The notes beneath the pieces were generated by a model. That model was not told where the DNA came from and did no database searches. It saw nothing but the letters and a program-made list of their open reading frames with translations. The position numbers and the translations under genes were made by a program. Shown here piece after piece: positions 30,367 through 39,501 of a stretch of DNA of 49,152 bases. Positions within the stretch are counted from its first letter, which is position 1; every line of letters starts with the position of its first letter. Source of the DNA: Serratia plymuthica NBRC 102599 (GTDB lineage: Bacteria > Pseudomonadota > Gammaproteobacteria > Enterobacterales > Enterobacteriaceae); contig NZ_BCTU01000037.1 of the NCBI RefSeq assembly GCF_001590925.1, forward strand, positions 1-49,152. Direction: 5' to 3'.

Positions 30367-32313
30367 TTACTCGCGCGCCAGTGCATCGATCGGGTTAAGC
30401 CGGGCAGCACTGCGTGCAGGCAGATAACCGAACACCACGCCGATACCGGTAGAGCACAAAAACGCGCTCAACAACGCCGCCGGCGGGAAGTTAATCTGCC
30501 AACCTGGCAGCACCAGTTGCACCAGCAACCCGATGGCGAAGGACAGCGTAATCCCCAGGGCACCGCCAACCAGGCACACCAGCACCGCTTCAATCAGGAA
30601 CTGCTGCAATACGTCGCCGGAACGGGCGCCCACCGCCATACGGATGCCAATCTCGCGCGTACGCTCCGTCACCGACACCAGCATGATATTCATCACGCCG
30701 ATCCCGCCGACCACCAATGAAATCACCGCCACCAGCGTCAGGAACAGCTGCAGCGTGCGCGTGGTTTTCTCCGCGGTCTGCACCAGGCTGTCCATGTTAT
30801 AGGTGAAGAAGTCTTTCTTGCCATGGCGCAGCGTCAGCAAACGCGTCAACTGCTGCTCCGCTTCCTGGCTATTGTAATCGTCACGGATACGCACGGTGAT
30901 CGAATCAAAATAGGCGTTGCCCATCAGCCGGTTGGCCATGGTGCTGTAGGGAACCCAAACGTTCAGCGTCTTGCTGCTGCCGAACATCGACTGTTTCTCC
31001 TTCGCCACCCCGACCACCGTTGCCGGCATGTTACCCACCAAAATCACCTCACCCACCACGTTCTTCTGATGCGGGAACAGCCGGCGCTGGGTGTTGGCGT
31101 CGATAACCACCGTTTGCGCCTGCGACTGCACCTGGAACGGATCAATACCGGCCCCTTGGGTGAAGGTCATGCCGTAGACGCGGAAAAACTGCTCGCTGAC
31201 CCCGGTCACATTGGCCGCCACATCGACGTTGCCCAACCGCAATCGCATGCTGCTGGCGATGCTCGGTGACAGTGCGCTGATATAAGGCTGCTCGCGCAAC
31301 GCATCAAGATCATCATATTTCAACGACTGACGAAAGGTGGGATCGTCGTCGCCAAAGTCCTTGCCGGGGTAAATATCCACCGTATTGGTGCCGATGGATT
31401 TGATATCCGCCAACACCATCTGCTTGGCGGCGTCGCCGATCACCAGGATCGAGACCACCGAAGCGATGCCGATAATAATGCCCAACATGGTGAGCGCAGT
31501 GCGCATTTTATTCGCCGCCATCGCACGCCACGCCATCACCAGCGCCTCGCGGAAGCGGCCGGCCATCTGCTGCCACGACGGTGCCGGCGCGGCCAGTTCC
31601 AGCGGTTTGGCATTCGGATTGCCCTGCTGCGCCGGGCGTGAATCGGCAATGATCTCGCCGTCGCGGATTTCAATGATCCGCTCAGCCTGCCGAGCGACAG
31701 CCGGATCGTGAGTCACGATGATCACCGTATGCCCCTGCTCACACAGTTGCTTGAGGATAGTCATCACCTCTTCACCGGAATGGCTGTCGAGAGCGCCGGT
31801 CGGCTCATCCGCCAGGATCACCTGGCCGCCGTTCATCAGCGCGCGGGCGATACTGACGCGCTGCTGCTGACCGCCGGAAAGCTGGCTCGGCCGGTAGCTG
31901 ACGCGTTCACTCAACCCAAGGCGCTGCAGCAGCGCGACTGCCCGTTCCCGCCGCGCTGCCTTGCCCAGCCCGGCGTAGACCGCCGGTACCTCGACGTTAT
32001 GCGCCGCGCTCAGATGAGGCAGCAAATGGTAGCGCTGGAAGATAAAACCAAAATGCTCGCGCCGTAGCCGGGCCAAGGCATCGCCATCCAGCGTCGCCAC
32101 ATCCTGGCCTGCCACCCGGTATACGCCAGCGCTGGGCTTGTCCAGACAGCCGAGAATGTTCATCAGCGTAGACTTGCCAGAACCGGAGGCGCCCATGATT
32201 GCCACCATTTCACCGGCGTCGATGCTCAGGCTCACGCCTTTCAACACGTCCACCGTCTGATCGCCCGACTGATAGCTGCGGCGGATGCCGCTCAGTTGTA
32301 ACAGCGCCGCCAT
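30367..32313 (-). CDS. macB: MacB, macrolide/toxin efflux ABC transporter
   Basis: Inner-membrane ABC transporter of the MacAB-TolC tripartite exporter (macrolides, enterotoxin, other lipophilic or peptide substrates). The 648-aa length equals that of E. coli MacB. The nucleotide-binding domain comes first (Walker A GASGSGKST at 41-49, signature LSGGQQQRVSIARAL near 145, Walker B VILADEPTGALDS). The first membrane helix (~270), a large periplasmic MacB_PCD domain and the C-terminal three-helix FtsX-like domain (TREIGIRMAVGAR motif) follow. Its ATG shares one base with the macA stop. TolC is not in the window. Confidence 0.98.
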   Translation of the reverse strand: MAALLQLSGIRRSYQSGDQTVDVLKGVSLSIDAGEMVAIMGASGSGKSTLMNILGCLDKPSAGVYRVAGQDVATLDGDALARLRREHFGFIFQRYHLLPHLSAAHNVEVPAVYAGLGKAARRERAVALLQRLGLSERVSYRPSQLSGGQQQRVSIARALMNGGQVILADEPTGALDSHSGEEVMTILKQLCEQGHTVIIVTHDPAVARQAERIIEIRDGEIIADSRPAQQGNPNAKPLELAAPAPSWQQMAGRFREALVMAWRAMAANKMRTALTMLGIIIGIASVVSILVIGDAAKQMVLADIKSIGTNTVDIYPGKDFGDDDPTFRQSLKYDDLDALREQPYISALSPSIASSMRLRLGNVDVAANVTGVSEQFFRVYGMTFTQGAGIDPFQVQSQAQTVVIDANTQRRLFPHQKNVVGEVILVGNMPATVVGVAKEKQSMFGSSKTLNVWVPYSTMANRLMGNAYFDSITVRIRDDYNSQEAEQQLTRLLTLRHGKKDFFTYNMDSLVQTAEKTTRTLQLFLTLVAVISLVVGGIGVMNIMLVSVTERTREIGIRMAVGARSGDVLQQFLIEAVLVCLVGGALGITLSFAIGLLVQLVLPGWQINFPPAALLSAFLCSTGIGVVFGYLPARSAARLNPIDALARE

Positions 32314-33425
32314 CAGTTGGCCTCCGAGCCGCCACGGCTGACAATAACTTCATCCCCGATGCTCAAGCCGCTCGTAATTTGTACGTCAATATTATTACGC
32401 AGACCTATGGTCACCTCGCGTTTTTCTTCCTTGCCCTGTTTCAATACCGCGACGTGGTAACGGTTATCGGCGATTTGGTCGCCCAGCGCCGCCAGAGGAA
32501 TGACCTGCGCCTGGCTGACGCCCGCCAGTTGAATATGCACCTGCGCCGTCATCTGCAGACGCAGCAGACCTTCGGGGTTCGGCACTTCGAAACGCGCATA
32601 GTAAAAGATGGCGTTGTTAACCTTTTCCGGCGTCGGCTGAATGTCTTTCAGCACGCCGTCAAAACGCCGGTTAGGATCGCCCAACACGGTAAACCAGGCC
32701 TTCTGACCCGGTTTGAGGCTGATAACGTCCGCTTCCGAGACCTGCGCTTTCACCAGCATGGTGCTGAGATCCGCCAACGTCAGAATGTTCGGTGCCTGCT
32801 GCGCGGCGATTACCGTCTGGCCTTGCAGCGTGGTGATCTGCACCACATCGCCGTCCATCGGCGCTTCAATACGGGTAAATGCCAGATTGATTTTAGCGGT
32901 GTCCAGGCTGGCCTGATTGCGGGCAATCTGCGCATTGATGGTGCCGACCTGCGCCTTCTTCACCGCCAGTTGCGTCGCCGCCTGATCCAGATCCTGGCGC
33001 GATACCGCTTGCAACTTCGCCAGTGCCTGATTGCGCTGCAGCGTTACCGCCGCCAGTTGTTGTTCGGCCTGGGCCTGTTGCAGTTGAGCGTGCAGTTCAC
33101 GCAGCGTCGCCTCACCCTCGCGGATACTGTTTTGTGCCTGCTGCGGATCGATCACGCCAAGCAACTGGCCTTTTTTCACCTTATCGCCGATCTCAACATA
33201 CAGACTTTCCAACTGCCCGCTGACCTGCGCACCAACGTCAACCTTGCGCACCGCGTCAAGCTGGCCGGTCGCCAGCACATTTTGCTGCAGGTCGCGCTTG
33301 GCCACCTTCACCGTTTTAAACTGGGTTGGCGCCGGGCGGCTGAAATGCCAGATCGCCAGCGCGGCGATCGCCGCCACGACGATCAGTGCGATGCCCCAGC
33401 GTCGCTTATGTCCTTTAAACATCAT
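32313..33425 (-). CDS. macA: MacA, periplasmic adaptor of the MacAB-TolC efflux system
   Basis: Membrane-fusion protein linking MacB to TolC. Started at the ATG at 33425 it is 370 aa (E. coli 371), with an N-terminal anchor helix ([17 protein letters not shown]), then [28 protein letters not shown], a long alpha-hairpin ([18 protein letters not shown] onward), the lipoyl part and beta-barrel. The upstream frame (to 33455) holds other possible starts. AAAAGG at 33438-33443 favours the group of ATGs at 33437-33422; I chose 33425 by length. It overlaps macB by one base, so the pair is translationally coupled. Confidence 0.93.
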   Translation of the reverse strand: MMFKGHKRRWGIALIVVAAIAALAIWHFSRPAPTQFKTVKVAKRDLQQNVLATGQLDAVRKVDVGAQVSGQLESLYVEIGDKVKKGQLLGVIDPQQAQNSIREGEATLRELHAQLQQAQAEQQLAAVTLQRNQALAKLQAVSRQDLDQAATQLAVKKAQVGTINAQIARNQASLDTAKINLAFTRIEAPMDGDVVQITTLQGQTVIAAQQAPNILTLADLSTMLVKAQVSEADVISLKPGQKAWFTVLGDPNRRFDGVLKDIQPTPEKVNNAIFYYARFEVPNPEGLLRLQMTAQVHIQLAGVSQAQVIPLAALGDQIADNRYHVAVLKQGKEEKREVTIGLRNNIDVQITSGLSIGDEVIVSRGGSEAN

Positions 33426-33905
33426 TGATGCCATCATCCTTTTGTTTTTTATCACTTACTTCAAATAACCCAGACGGTTTACCCGGCATCTCATCCGGTG
33501 TAAATCCGTTATTCATCATGCCCATAGTAAGTTGAACGGGATTATAACCTTCACGGACTATGTACGCATTAAGTCAGAATTAAGAGCAAACCATGAGGGA
33601 AACTGGCAGCAATAGATGAAATTATCCCCGGCATCTCCCGCTACTTAACGTCCGATAAACGTTGCAGCAGAGAATGGTTTGGGAAAAGCAACCTGGCCGC
33701 TCGTTTTGGCGCGAGGCTGCTTTTCGCAAGCAAGAAGGTAATTTCAGGCGGAAACGGAGCAAAAATGCCGTGTACAGCAATAGGGTGTAACTAAACCTTA
33801 GCTCAACACAATGTGTAGACACCCTTGGTTACAGTTAAGCATTGAACTCCCGTTTAGCGAAAGCTTGCTGAAATAGCGCTATTCGACACTGCCAAGGATT
33901 TCATC
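33426..33905. other. macA-ybjX divergent intergenic region
   Basis: No gene is supported in these 480 bp. The frame at 33622-33822 (minus) is arginine/cysteine-rich with a GTG start and no ribosome-binding site. The region contains a possible PhoP box near ybjX. Near macA there is an imperfect stem, TTTACCCGG (33478-33486) with CCGGTGTAAA (33495-33504) and one bulged base. Confidence 0.5.
33792..33808 (-). promoter_or_regulatory. Possible PhoP box upstream of ybjX
   Basis: Read on the minus strand this is TGTTGA-N5-GGTTTA, one mismatch from the PhoP direct-repeat consensus (T/G)GTTTA-N5-(T/G)GTTTA. It lies about 100 bp upstream of ybjX. PhoP regulates virK/ybjX-type genes in Salmonella and E. 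coli, and some PhoP sites function in reverse orientation. No matching -10 element was identified, so this is tentative. Confidence 0.35.
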
Positions 33906-34856
33906 ATGTCTCAGCTCAGCTATCCACTCGTATCTGCACGCCCGCTTAACGGTTGGCAACTGATGACGGCACTGATTAATGGCGATATGGCGCCGAGTAA
34001 TGCCTGGAAAAAAACCTCATTCCGCCTGAAGTTTCTCAGCCGCTCGCTGTTTTGCTGGCGCACTACCGGCGCCCTGCTGAACACGCTGGCGTCCAATCCT
34101 CTGCGGGATGAGATTCTGAGCGCGCAGCCCAATCTGCCCTGCAAGCTGCATCGCCCCTATCTGGCGGCGAACATGAACAAGATCGAGTGTCTGTTCGCCC
34201 TGCGCGATCATTACGCTCTCAGCGCGCAGCGCATGCCGCTGAAAATGCGTATCGGTCATCTGAAGAAACCCTTTGTGCTGGCCACCGCCAGCGGCAAAAG
34301 CGGCGAATCGGTTTCGCTGGAGCTGTCGGCCATCGATAATTTGAACAAAGAAGGGGAAGCCACCCTGCTGCTGCGTAACGCCAACGGCATTATGCTGGCG
34401 GAAATCACCTTTGCGCTGATGCACTATCAGCAACAGCCGACGCTGTTCATCGGCGGCTTGCAGGGGGCCAACAACCAGGTGCCGCACGCGGAAATTCAGC
34501 ACGCCACCAAGGAATGCCACGGGTTGTTTCCGAAACGGCTGGTGCTGGAAGGCATCTGCACGCTGGCTCATCACCTGGGCATCCGGCAAATAGTGGCGGT
34601 TGGCAATACCACCCATATTTATCAGAATTGGCGTTATCACAGTAAAAAGAAAGCCCAACTGCACGCCGATTACGATCAGTTCTGGAGCTCAATGGGCGGC
34701 AAGATGCTCGACAGCGGCTACTTCCTGCTGCCGGAGCGCATCACGCGTAAACCGATCGATGAGGTGGTCAGCAAGAAACGGGCAGAATACCGCCGTCGTT
34801 ATCAATTGCTGGATGAACTGGAACAGGGAATGGCTGAACATTTCAGTACCCGATAA
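33906..34856 (+). CDS. ybjX: YbjX/VirK-family protein (DUF535)
   Basis: Cytoplasmic protein (316 aa) of the VirK/YbjX (DUF535) family. Members are needed for envelope stress resistance and for virulence in Salmonella and Shigella, but the biochemical activity is unknown. Family features seen include RPYLAANMNKIECLFALRDHY, FIGGLQGANNQVPHAEIQHAT (the most conserved stretch) and a C-terminal basic region (SKKRAEYRRRYQLL). AAGGAT lies before the ATG at 33906. It is divergent from macA and convergent with ybjD, with only 13 bp between stops; a GC-rich hairpin at 34861-34883 spans that junction. Confidence 0.92.
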   Translation: MSQLSYPLVSARPLNGWQLMTALINGDMAPSNAWKKTSFRLKFLSRSLFCWRTTGALLNTLASNPLRDEILSAQPNLPCKLHRPYLAANMNKIECLFALRDHYALSAQRMPLKMRIGHLKKPFVLATASGKSGESVSLELSAIDNLNKEGEATLLLRNANGIMLAEITFALMHYQQQPTLFIGGLQGANNQVPHAEIQHATKECHGLFPKRLVLEGICTLAHHLGIRQIVAVGNTTHIYQNWRYHSKKKAQLHADYDQFWSSMGGKMLDSGYFLLPERITRKPIDEVVSKKRAEYRRRYQLLDELEQGMAEHFSTR

Positions 34857-34860
34857 GACT

Positions 34861-34883
34861 GCCGGGCGCCTAATCCGCCCGGC
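34861..34883. terminator. Hairpin at the ybjX/ybjD convergent junction
   Basis: GCCGGGCG (34861-34868), 7-base loop, CGCCCGGC (34876-34883): a perfect 8-bp stem overlapping the 3' end of ybjD. No T-run is present on either strand, so any termination would be weak. Confidence 0.4.
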
Positions 34884-36534
34884 CCCGCGCCAGCCAGATC
34901 ACACGCGAGAACATTTTCTTCAGCAATGGCGGCACGGAATCGGTGCCCCACTCGCCGGCCTGCATCGCCACTTCGATAGCCAAATCGGGTTTCGAAGAGT
35001 GATGCACCGCCTTCAGGATCACCTTACGTATCGGCATCTGAGCATTTTTCGGCACAGAAGCGACGCGGTGATACACCGGGCTGAACCCCTCGCGGAACAT
35101 AAAGTGCTCCATATCCGGCGCCGGCAGCGCGGTTAGGCGGTCACGCTCGCTGTCGCCGTGGTTATCCAGCAAACTGCGCACGGTGTTGGCGTATTTCTTC
35201 CCGGCCTCGTCGCCGTCCACCAGCGCATGCCATTCAATGCCCATACGGCGAGCAAACCTCAGCAACGGCTTCAGGCCGCACTGGGCAAATTCAATCACCC
35301 GTACCCCTTCCGCTTCAAAGTGATAGCCGCACTGGCGCGCCAGTTCACTCAGCAGCCAAACCTCTGTTTCGCCTTCCACTAGCAGCCAACAGCGGGCAAA
35401 CAGCGATGACGGTCGGTTAAAGCGAATATGAAAAGCAATCCGCCGCCCGTCCTCCGGCCCCAGCCCGCGTGGCCCAAGCCGATAAGTGGCAACCCGTCCC
35501 GACTCGCGCACCAGCCGGCAAACGTGTTCCACCGGAACCAGCGACACCAGCTCACTGGAGTTGGTGGTGGTGATGCGCTGCAGCGGCAACTGGTTGAGCA
35601 GCCCCCAGGCCACCGACAGCATGATCGGGTGCAGCCGGGTTTCCGGGTCCTCCACCAACAGCAACGGCCGGGCGTGCGGATCCAACTTGACGTTGCCCTT
35701 GGCCTGCAGCAGCGTAGAAAACATGCCCAGCAAAATCAGCCGCATGCTGCGGCTGTTCGGCTCAGCGACCATACGGTTGATGCTGTCCAGCGAGCGCCAC
35801 GCCTGCTGGTCCTGATCTTGATCCAACCGGTGGCTGCGCGGGCGCGCCACCTGCGATCCCTGCTCAGCGAAGTAGTGTTCCAGCAGTTGCTGCATCGCCG
35901 CCAGCCCCTGACGCAGCTCGCCATTAGTCAGCTTTTGCGGATTGCGCACCAGTTCGCGCGTCAATTGATCCAACTGCTGAGCCAGCGCCTGATTATCCGC
36001 AGGGTGCTCGTCATTGAGCGTGCTGGGCCGCAAGCGGCGAATAAAACGCGCATCGCGCAAACGCAATACCGGGTGAATACGGATAATGGCGTGCGCCAGT
36101 TGTTCAATATGATGCAGTTGCATCGCATTGCCCTCGGCGTCCAAAAAACTGCGCCAGGTGCACACCGTATCGTCATCGTCCAGTTCACCTTCGCAACGGT
36201 AATAAATACGGTTCAGATTATCATCGCCCTTGACCCACAGCGGCGACAGATGGCGATAACGGGGGAGATGAGCGTGCCCGAGGTCTTTCTCGCAAAAGGT
36301 AAACACCACCTGCAAGTGCCGGTCTTTGGCCGCCTCTTCGCCGGGAGGAAAATGGAAGTCGTGCACTTCAAAACGGTATAGCTGTTGCTCCGGCGCCAAC
36401 AGCAGGGTCAGCGCGTCAAGCAGGCTGGATTTACCCCAGGCGTTTTCGCCGAGCAGCAGCGTGTTGTCGTCCAGCATCAGGGACAGCCGATTAATGCCGC
36501 GGAAACCTACAATCTCGATACGCTCTAAGAACAT
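34870..36534 (-). CDS. ybjD: YbjD, OLD-family ATPase/TOPRIM nuclease
   Basis: Predicted ATP-dependent endonuclease of the OLD family (554 aa; E. coli YbjD ~552). The N-terminal ABC-type ATPase begins MFLERIEIVGFRGINRLS with Walker A GENAWGKS (29-36). Walker B lies in LLLVEDPETRLHP near residue 290. The C-terminal TOPRIM domain has LLVEGETE near 383 and DGDEAGKK near 437, giving the acidic residues for metal binding. The biological role is unproven. OLD proteins include P2 Old and the Gabija nuclease GajA, but no helicase (GajB-type) gene is adjacent here. The gene is in the same context in E. coli, so it appears to be a core gene, not a mobile defence island. Confidence 0.93.
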   Translation of the reverse strand: MFLERIEIVGFRGINRLSLMLDDNTLLLGENAWGKSSLLDALTLLLAPEQQLYRFEVHDFHFPPGEEAAKDRHLQVVFTFCEKDLGHAHLPRYRHLSPLWVKGDDNLNRIYYRCEGELDDDDTVCTWRSFLDAEGNAMQLHHIEQLAHAIIRIHPVLRLRDARFIRRLRPSTLNDEHPADNQALAQQLDQLTRELVRNPQKLTNGELRQGLAAMQQLLEHYFAEQGSQVARPRSHRLDQDQDQQAWRSLDSINRMVAEPNSRSMRLILLGMFSTLLQAKGNVKLDPHARPLLLVEDPETRLHPIMLSVAWGLLNQLPLQRITTTNSSELVSLVPVEHVCRLVRESGRVATYRLGPRGLGPEDGRRIAFHIRFNRPSSLFARCWLLVEGETEVWLLSELARQCGYHFEAEGVRVIEFAQCGLKPLLRFARRMGIEWHALVDGDEAGKKYANTVRSLLDNHGDSERDRLTALPAPDMEHFMFREGFSPVYHRVASVPKNAQMPIRKVILKAVHHSSKPDLAIEVAMQAGEWGTDSVPPLLKKMFSRVIWLARGRAD

Positions 36535-36726
36535 CTGCCGCCTCCCGTGCGTGCCGTCACCGTCCTCAATGAAGGTGACCTTTCCAGAGCATGGTCAAAA
36601 AACCCCTTGCAGGTCAAGCAGACTGCATCAAATCTGCCGCTTTACTCCGGCCACCGTTTTGGTTAGCGTGTGGGCCTCGCCGGTCATCCGCGCACCGCCC
36701 CCAGAACAAAGGACGCAAGCTTCACC

Positions 36727-37623
36727 ATGTATTCAGGACTGTTGATTATTCTGTTACCGCTGATTGCCGGTTATCTCATCCCCTTACGCAGCCGGACGTT
36801 ACTCCAGGCCATCAACCGCCTGCTGAGCGGGATGGTTTACGTGATCCTGTTTTTTATGGGCATCAGCCTGGCATTTCTGGAAGATTTGAGCAGCAACCTG
36901 TTGCTGATATTCCAGTACGCCGCGGTGTTTTTCCTGTGCATCCTGGCCGCCAGCTTGCTGATGCTGACACTGCTGGAACGCAAAATGCCCTGGCGCAACA
37001 GCCATAAACAGGAGCGGTTGCCTTCGCGCCTGCATATGGCGCTGGAATCATTCAAACTGTGCGGCGTGGTGCTCGGCGGTTTCCTGCTCGGTCTGACACA
37101 GTGGCCGTGGCTGCAGTTTGCCGGAAAGGGCAGTGAATATGCGTTGATTTTCCTGCTGCTGCTGGTGGGTATCCAACTGCGCAACAGCGGCATGACGCTG
37201 CGTCAAATCGTGATTAACCGGCGCGGCATGATCGTAGCGGTGGTGGTGACGATCAGCGCACTGGCCGGCGGCGCGCTGGCGGCACAATTGCTGGGGCTGC
37301 CGATCAAAGCCGGGCTGGCGATGGCTTCCGGTTTCGGCTGGTATTCGCTTTCCGGTATTCTGATCACCGACGCTTATGGCCCGGTACTGGGCAGCGCGGC
37401 CTTCTTTAACGATCTGGCGCGCGAGTTGGTGGCAATTATGCTGATCCCGACCCTGGTACGCCGCAGCCGTTCCTCGGCGCTGGGTCTGTGCGGGGCCACC
37501 TCGATGGACTTTACCCTGCCGGTGTTACAGCGCAGCGGTGGGTTGGAAATGGTACCGCCCGCCATCGTGCACGGGTTCCTGCTGAGCCTGCTGGCGCCGG
37601 TACTGATCGCCCTTTTCTCGTGA
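36727..37623 (+). CDS. lysO: LysO, L-lysine exporter
   Basis: Inner-membrane exporter of L-lysine (and the toxic analogue thialysine), formerly YbjE (DUF340 family). The ATG at 36727 gives 298 aa (E. coli 299), with eight or more hydrophobic helices. Conserved stretches are LPSRLHMALESFKLCGVVLGG, GIQLRNSGMTLRQIVINRRG and AMASGFGWYSLSGILITDAYGP. AAAGGACG precedes the start; the longer frame from 36670 is not supported. It is divergent from ybjD with a 192-bp gap and lies upstream of hcp. The E. coli neighbour aqpZ is missing here. I checked the leader for a lysine riboswitch and did not recognise one. Confidence 0.95.
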   Translation: MYSGLLIILLPLIAGYLIPLRSRTLLQAINRLLSGMVYVILFFMGISLAFLEDLSSNLLLIFQYAAVFFLCILAASLLMLTLLERKMPWRNSHKQERLPSRLHMALESFKLCGVVLGGFLLGLTQWPWLQFAGKGSEYALIFLLLLVGIQLRNSGMTLRQIVINRRGMIVAVVVTISALAGGALAAQLLGLPIKAGLAMASGFGWYSLSGILITDAYGPVLGSAAFFNDLARELVAIMLIPTLVRRSRSSALGLCGATSMDFTLPVLQRSGGLEMVPPAIVHGFLLSLLAPVLIALFS

Positions 37624-37630
37624 TTTCTTC

Positions 37631-37647
37631 CGGGGGCTATGCCCCCG
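37631..37647 (+). terminator. Hairpin after lysO
   Basis: CGGGGGC (37631-37637), loop TAT, GCCCCCG (37641-37647): a 7-bp GC stem 7 bp after the lysO stop. TAAAGCG follows with no T-run, so the terminator call is moderate. Confidence 0.5.
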
Positions 37648-37680
37648 TAAAGCGTAATAATTCCCATCCGCAGGGTAAAA

Positions 37681-37694
37681 TTGCGCTAAATCAA
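37681..37694 (+). promoter_or_regulatory. FNR site of the hcp promoter
   Basis: TTGCG-CTAA-ATCAA matches TTGAT-N4-ATCAA at 8 of 10 positions, with a perfect right half. It is centred at 37687.5, about 72 bp upstream of the start predicted from the TATGCT -10, a class I activator distance. E. coli hcp is FNR-activated. Confidence 0.7.
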
Positions 37695-37745
37695 ACTTGC
37701 CCACAGTAGTACCACAAAAGCCTTTTTAAGCTCCGGTTGCCGATC

Positions 37746-37751
37746 TATGCT
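37746..37751 (+). promoter_or_regulatory. -10 element of the hcp promoter
   Basis: TATGCT, positioned so that transcription would start near 37758-37760, inside the NsrR-like operator. A clear -35 is missing, as expected for an FNR-dependent promoter. Confidence 0.55.
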
Positions 37752-37755
37752 CATA

Positions 37756-37778
37756 AACAAGCATTATAAATGCAACTT
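37756..37778 (+). promoter_or_regulatory. NsrR operator overlapping the hcp start site
   Basis: The two halves AACAAGCATTA (37756-37766) and AAATGCAACTT (37768-37778), with one base between, fit the NsrR consensus AANATGCATTT-N-AAATGCATNTT at 17 of 20 fixed positions. Placement just after the -10 suits repression by the nitric-oxide sensor NsrR, which represses hcp-hcr in E. coli. Confidence 0.75.
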
Positions 37779-37795
37779 TAAAAAAGGAAGCGATT

Positions 37796-39445
37796 ATGTT
37801 CTGTGTGCAATGTGAACAAACCATCCGTACTCCGGCAGGCAACGGCTGCTCGTATGCTCAGGGCATGTGCGGCAAAACGGCGGAAACCTCCGATCTGCAA
37901 GATCTGCTGGTAGCAGCGTTACAAGGGCTGTCCGCCTGGGCTCTGCTGGCTCGCTCGCTCGGGATTATCGATCACGAGATCGACAGCTTTGCCCCCCGCG
38001 CCTTCTTCTCCACTCTGACCAACGTTAACTTCGACTCTGATCGCATTGTCGGCTACGCGCGGGAAACCCTCCTCCTGCGCGACGCGCTGGCCACGCGCTG
38101 CCGGCTGCTGGACGCCAGCGCACACGTCGATCATCCGCTGGCCAGTCTGCAACTCGACGGCGACGACATGCCGACGCTGTTGCAGCAGGCGGCGCAGTTC
38201 GCCCTCAACACCGACAAGGCCGAGGTGGGTGATGACATTCACGGCCTGCGCATGCTGTGCCTGTACGGCCTGAAAGGGGCGGCAGCCTATATGGAGCACG
38301 CCCACGTGTTGGGCCAGTTCGACGACCAAATCTATGCCGATTACCATGCCTTTATGGCCTGGCTCGGCACCCAGCCGCGCGACGTGGATACCCTGCTGAA
38401 TAACGCCATGGGTATCGGTAAAATGAACTTCAACGTGATGGCGATCCTCGATCACGGTGAAACCCAGGCCTATGGCGATCCGATCCCCAGTGCGGTGAAT
38501 GTACGCCCGGTAGCGGGTAAGGCGATTCTGATCTCCGGCCACGATCTGAAAGATCTGCGCATGCTGCTGGAGCAAACCGAGGGCCAGGGCGTTAACGTCT
38601 ATACCCACGGTGAAATGCTGCCGGCGCACGGCTACCCGGAACTGAAAAAATTCAAACATCTGGTCGGCAATTACGGCAGCGGCTGGCAGAACCAGCAAAT
38701 CGAGTTCGCCAAATTCCCCGGCCCTATCCTGATGACCTCCAACTGCATTATCGATCCTAACGTCGGCAACTACGGCGATCGCATCTGGACACGCAGCATC
38801 GTCGGCTGGCCGGGCGTTAACCATCTGGAAGGGGAGGACTTCACCCGCGTGATCGCCCAGGCGCAGGGCATGAGCGGTTTCCCTTATACCGAGATCGAAC
38901 ATATGATCACCGTCGGCTTTGGCCGCCAGACGCTGCTCAACGCCGCCGATACGGTGATCGATCTGGTGGCGCAGAAGAAACTGCGCCACGTGTTCCTGGT
39001 CGGCGGTTGTGACGGCAGCCGCGATGAGCGCAGTTATTTCACCGACTTCGCCCGCAGCGTGCCGCAAGATTGCCTGATCATGACGCTGGCCTGCGGCAAA
39101 TACCGCTTCAACAAGCTGGACTTCGGCACGCTGGAAGGCCTGCCACGCCTGCTGGATGTCGGCCAGTGCAACGACGCCTATTCCGCCATCATGCTGGCGG
39201 TCAAACTTTCCGAAACGCTTGGCTGCACGGTCAACGAACTGCCTCTCAGCCTGGTGCTGTCGTGGTTTGAACAAAAGGCGATCGTCATCTTGCTGACGCT
39301 GTTGTCGCTGGGGGTAAAAAACATCGTCACCGGCCCGACCGCACCGGGCTTCCTGACCGACAACCTGATGGCGATCCTCTACGACAAGTTCGGCATGCGC
39401 CCGATCACCACCGTTGAGCAGGACCTGCAAGCCTTGCTCGGTTGA
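37796..39445 (+). CDS. hcp: Hybrid-cluster protein (hydroxylamine reductase / NO reductase)
   Basis: Iron-sulfur enzyme that reduces nitric oxide (and hydroxylamine in vitro) under anaerobic nitrosative stress. The 549 aa match E. coli Hcp (550 aa). The N-terminal cysteines Cys3, Cys6, Cys18 and Cys25 (CVQCEQ... [12 protein letters not shown]) have the spacing of the [2Fe-2S]-type Hcp of facultative anaerobes. Hybrid-cluster ligands lie in downstream motifs such as [28 protein letters not shown] and [21 protein letters not shown] precedes the ATG. Its reductase gene hcr follows 56 bp later. Upstream FNR and NsrR sites explain anaerobic, NO-induced control. Confidence 0.98.
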   Translation: MFCVQCEQTIRTPAGNGCSYAQGMCGKTAETSDLQDLLVAALQGLSAWALLARSLGIIDHEIDSFAPRAFFSTLTNVNFDSDRIVGYARETLLLRDALATRCRLLDASAHVDHPLASLQLDGDDMPTLLQQAAQFALNTDKAEVGDDIHGLRMLCLYGLKGAAAYMEHAHVLGQFDDQIYADYHAFMAWLGTQPRDVDTLLNNAMGIGKMNFNVMAILDHGETQAYGDPIPSAVNVRPVAGKAILISGHDLKDLRMLLEQTEGQGVNVYTHGEMLPAHGYPELKKFKHLVGNYGSGWQNQQIEFAKFPGPILMTSNCIIDPNVGNYGDRIWTRSIVGWPGVNHLEGEDFTRVIAQAQGMSGFPYTEIEHMITVGFGRQTLLNAADTVIDLVAQKKLRHVFLVGGCDGSRDERSYFTDFARSVPQDCLIMTLACGKYRFNKLDFGTLEGLPRLLDVGQCNDAYSAIMLAVKLSETLGCTVNELPLSLVLSWFEQKAIVILLTLLSLGVKNIVTGPTAPGFLTDNLMAILYDKFGMRPITTVEQDLQALLG

Positions 39446-39459
39446 TGCCGTTGTTTTTC

Positions 39460-39482
39460 GGGGCCGCGCCTATGCCGGCCCC
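39460..39482 (+). other. Intercistronic hairpin between hcp and hcr
   Basis: GGGGCCG (39460-39466), 9-base loop, CGGCCCC (39476-39482), followed by TTTGCCTTT, just before the hcr ribosome-binding site. It may cause partial termination or protect the hcp message, giving more Hcp than Hcr. Confidence 0.5.
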
Positions 39483-39501
39483 TTTGCCTTTGAGGTGCTC
39501 T

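Noticed and set aside
33622-33822. 66-codon frame on the minus strand upstream of macA
   Set aside because: GTG start without ribosome-binding site, composition rich in Arg and Cys, no family resemblance.
34870-36534. Gabija-type defence system
   Set aside because: The OLD-type nuclease lacks an adjacent UvrD-like helicase, and the gene is in the conserved E. coli position.
36535-36726. Lysine riboswitch in front of lysO
   Set aside because: I did not recognise the conserved lysine riboswitch core sequences. The leader is short and has no clear terminator/antiterminator pair.
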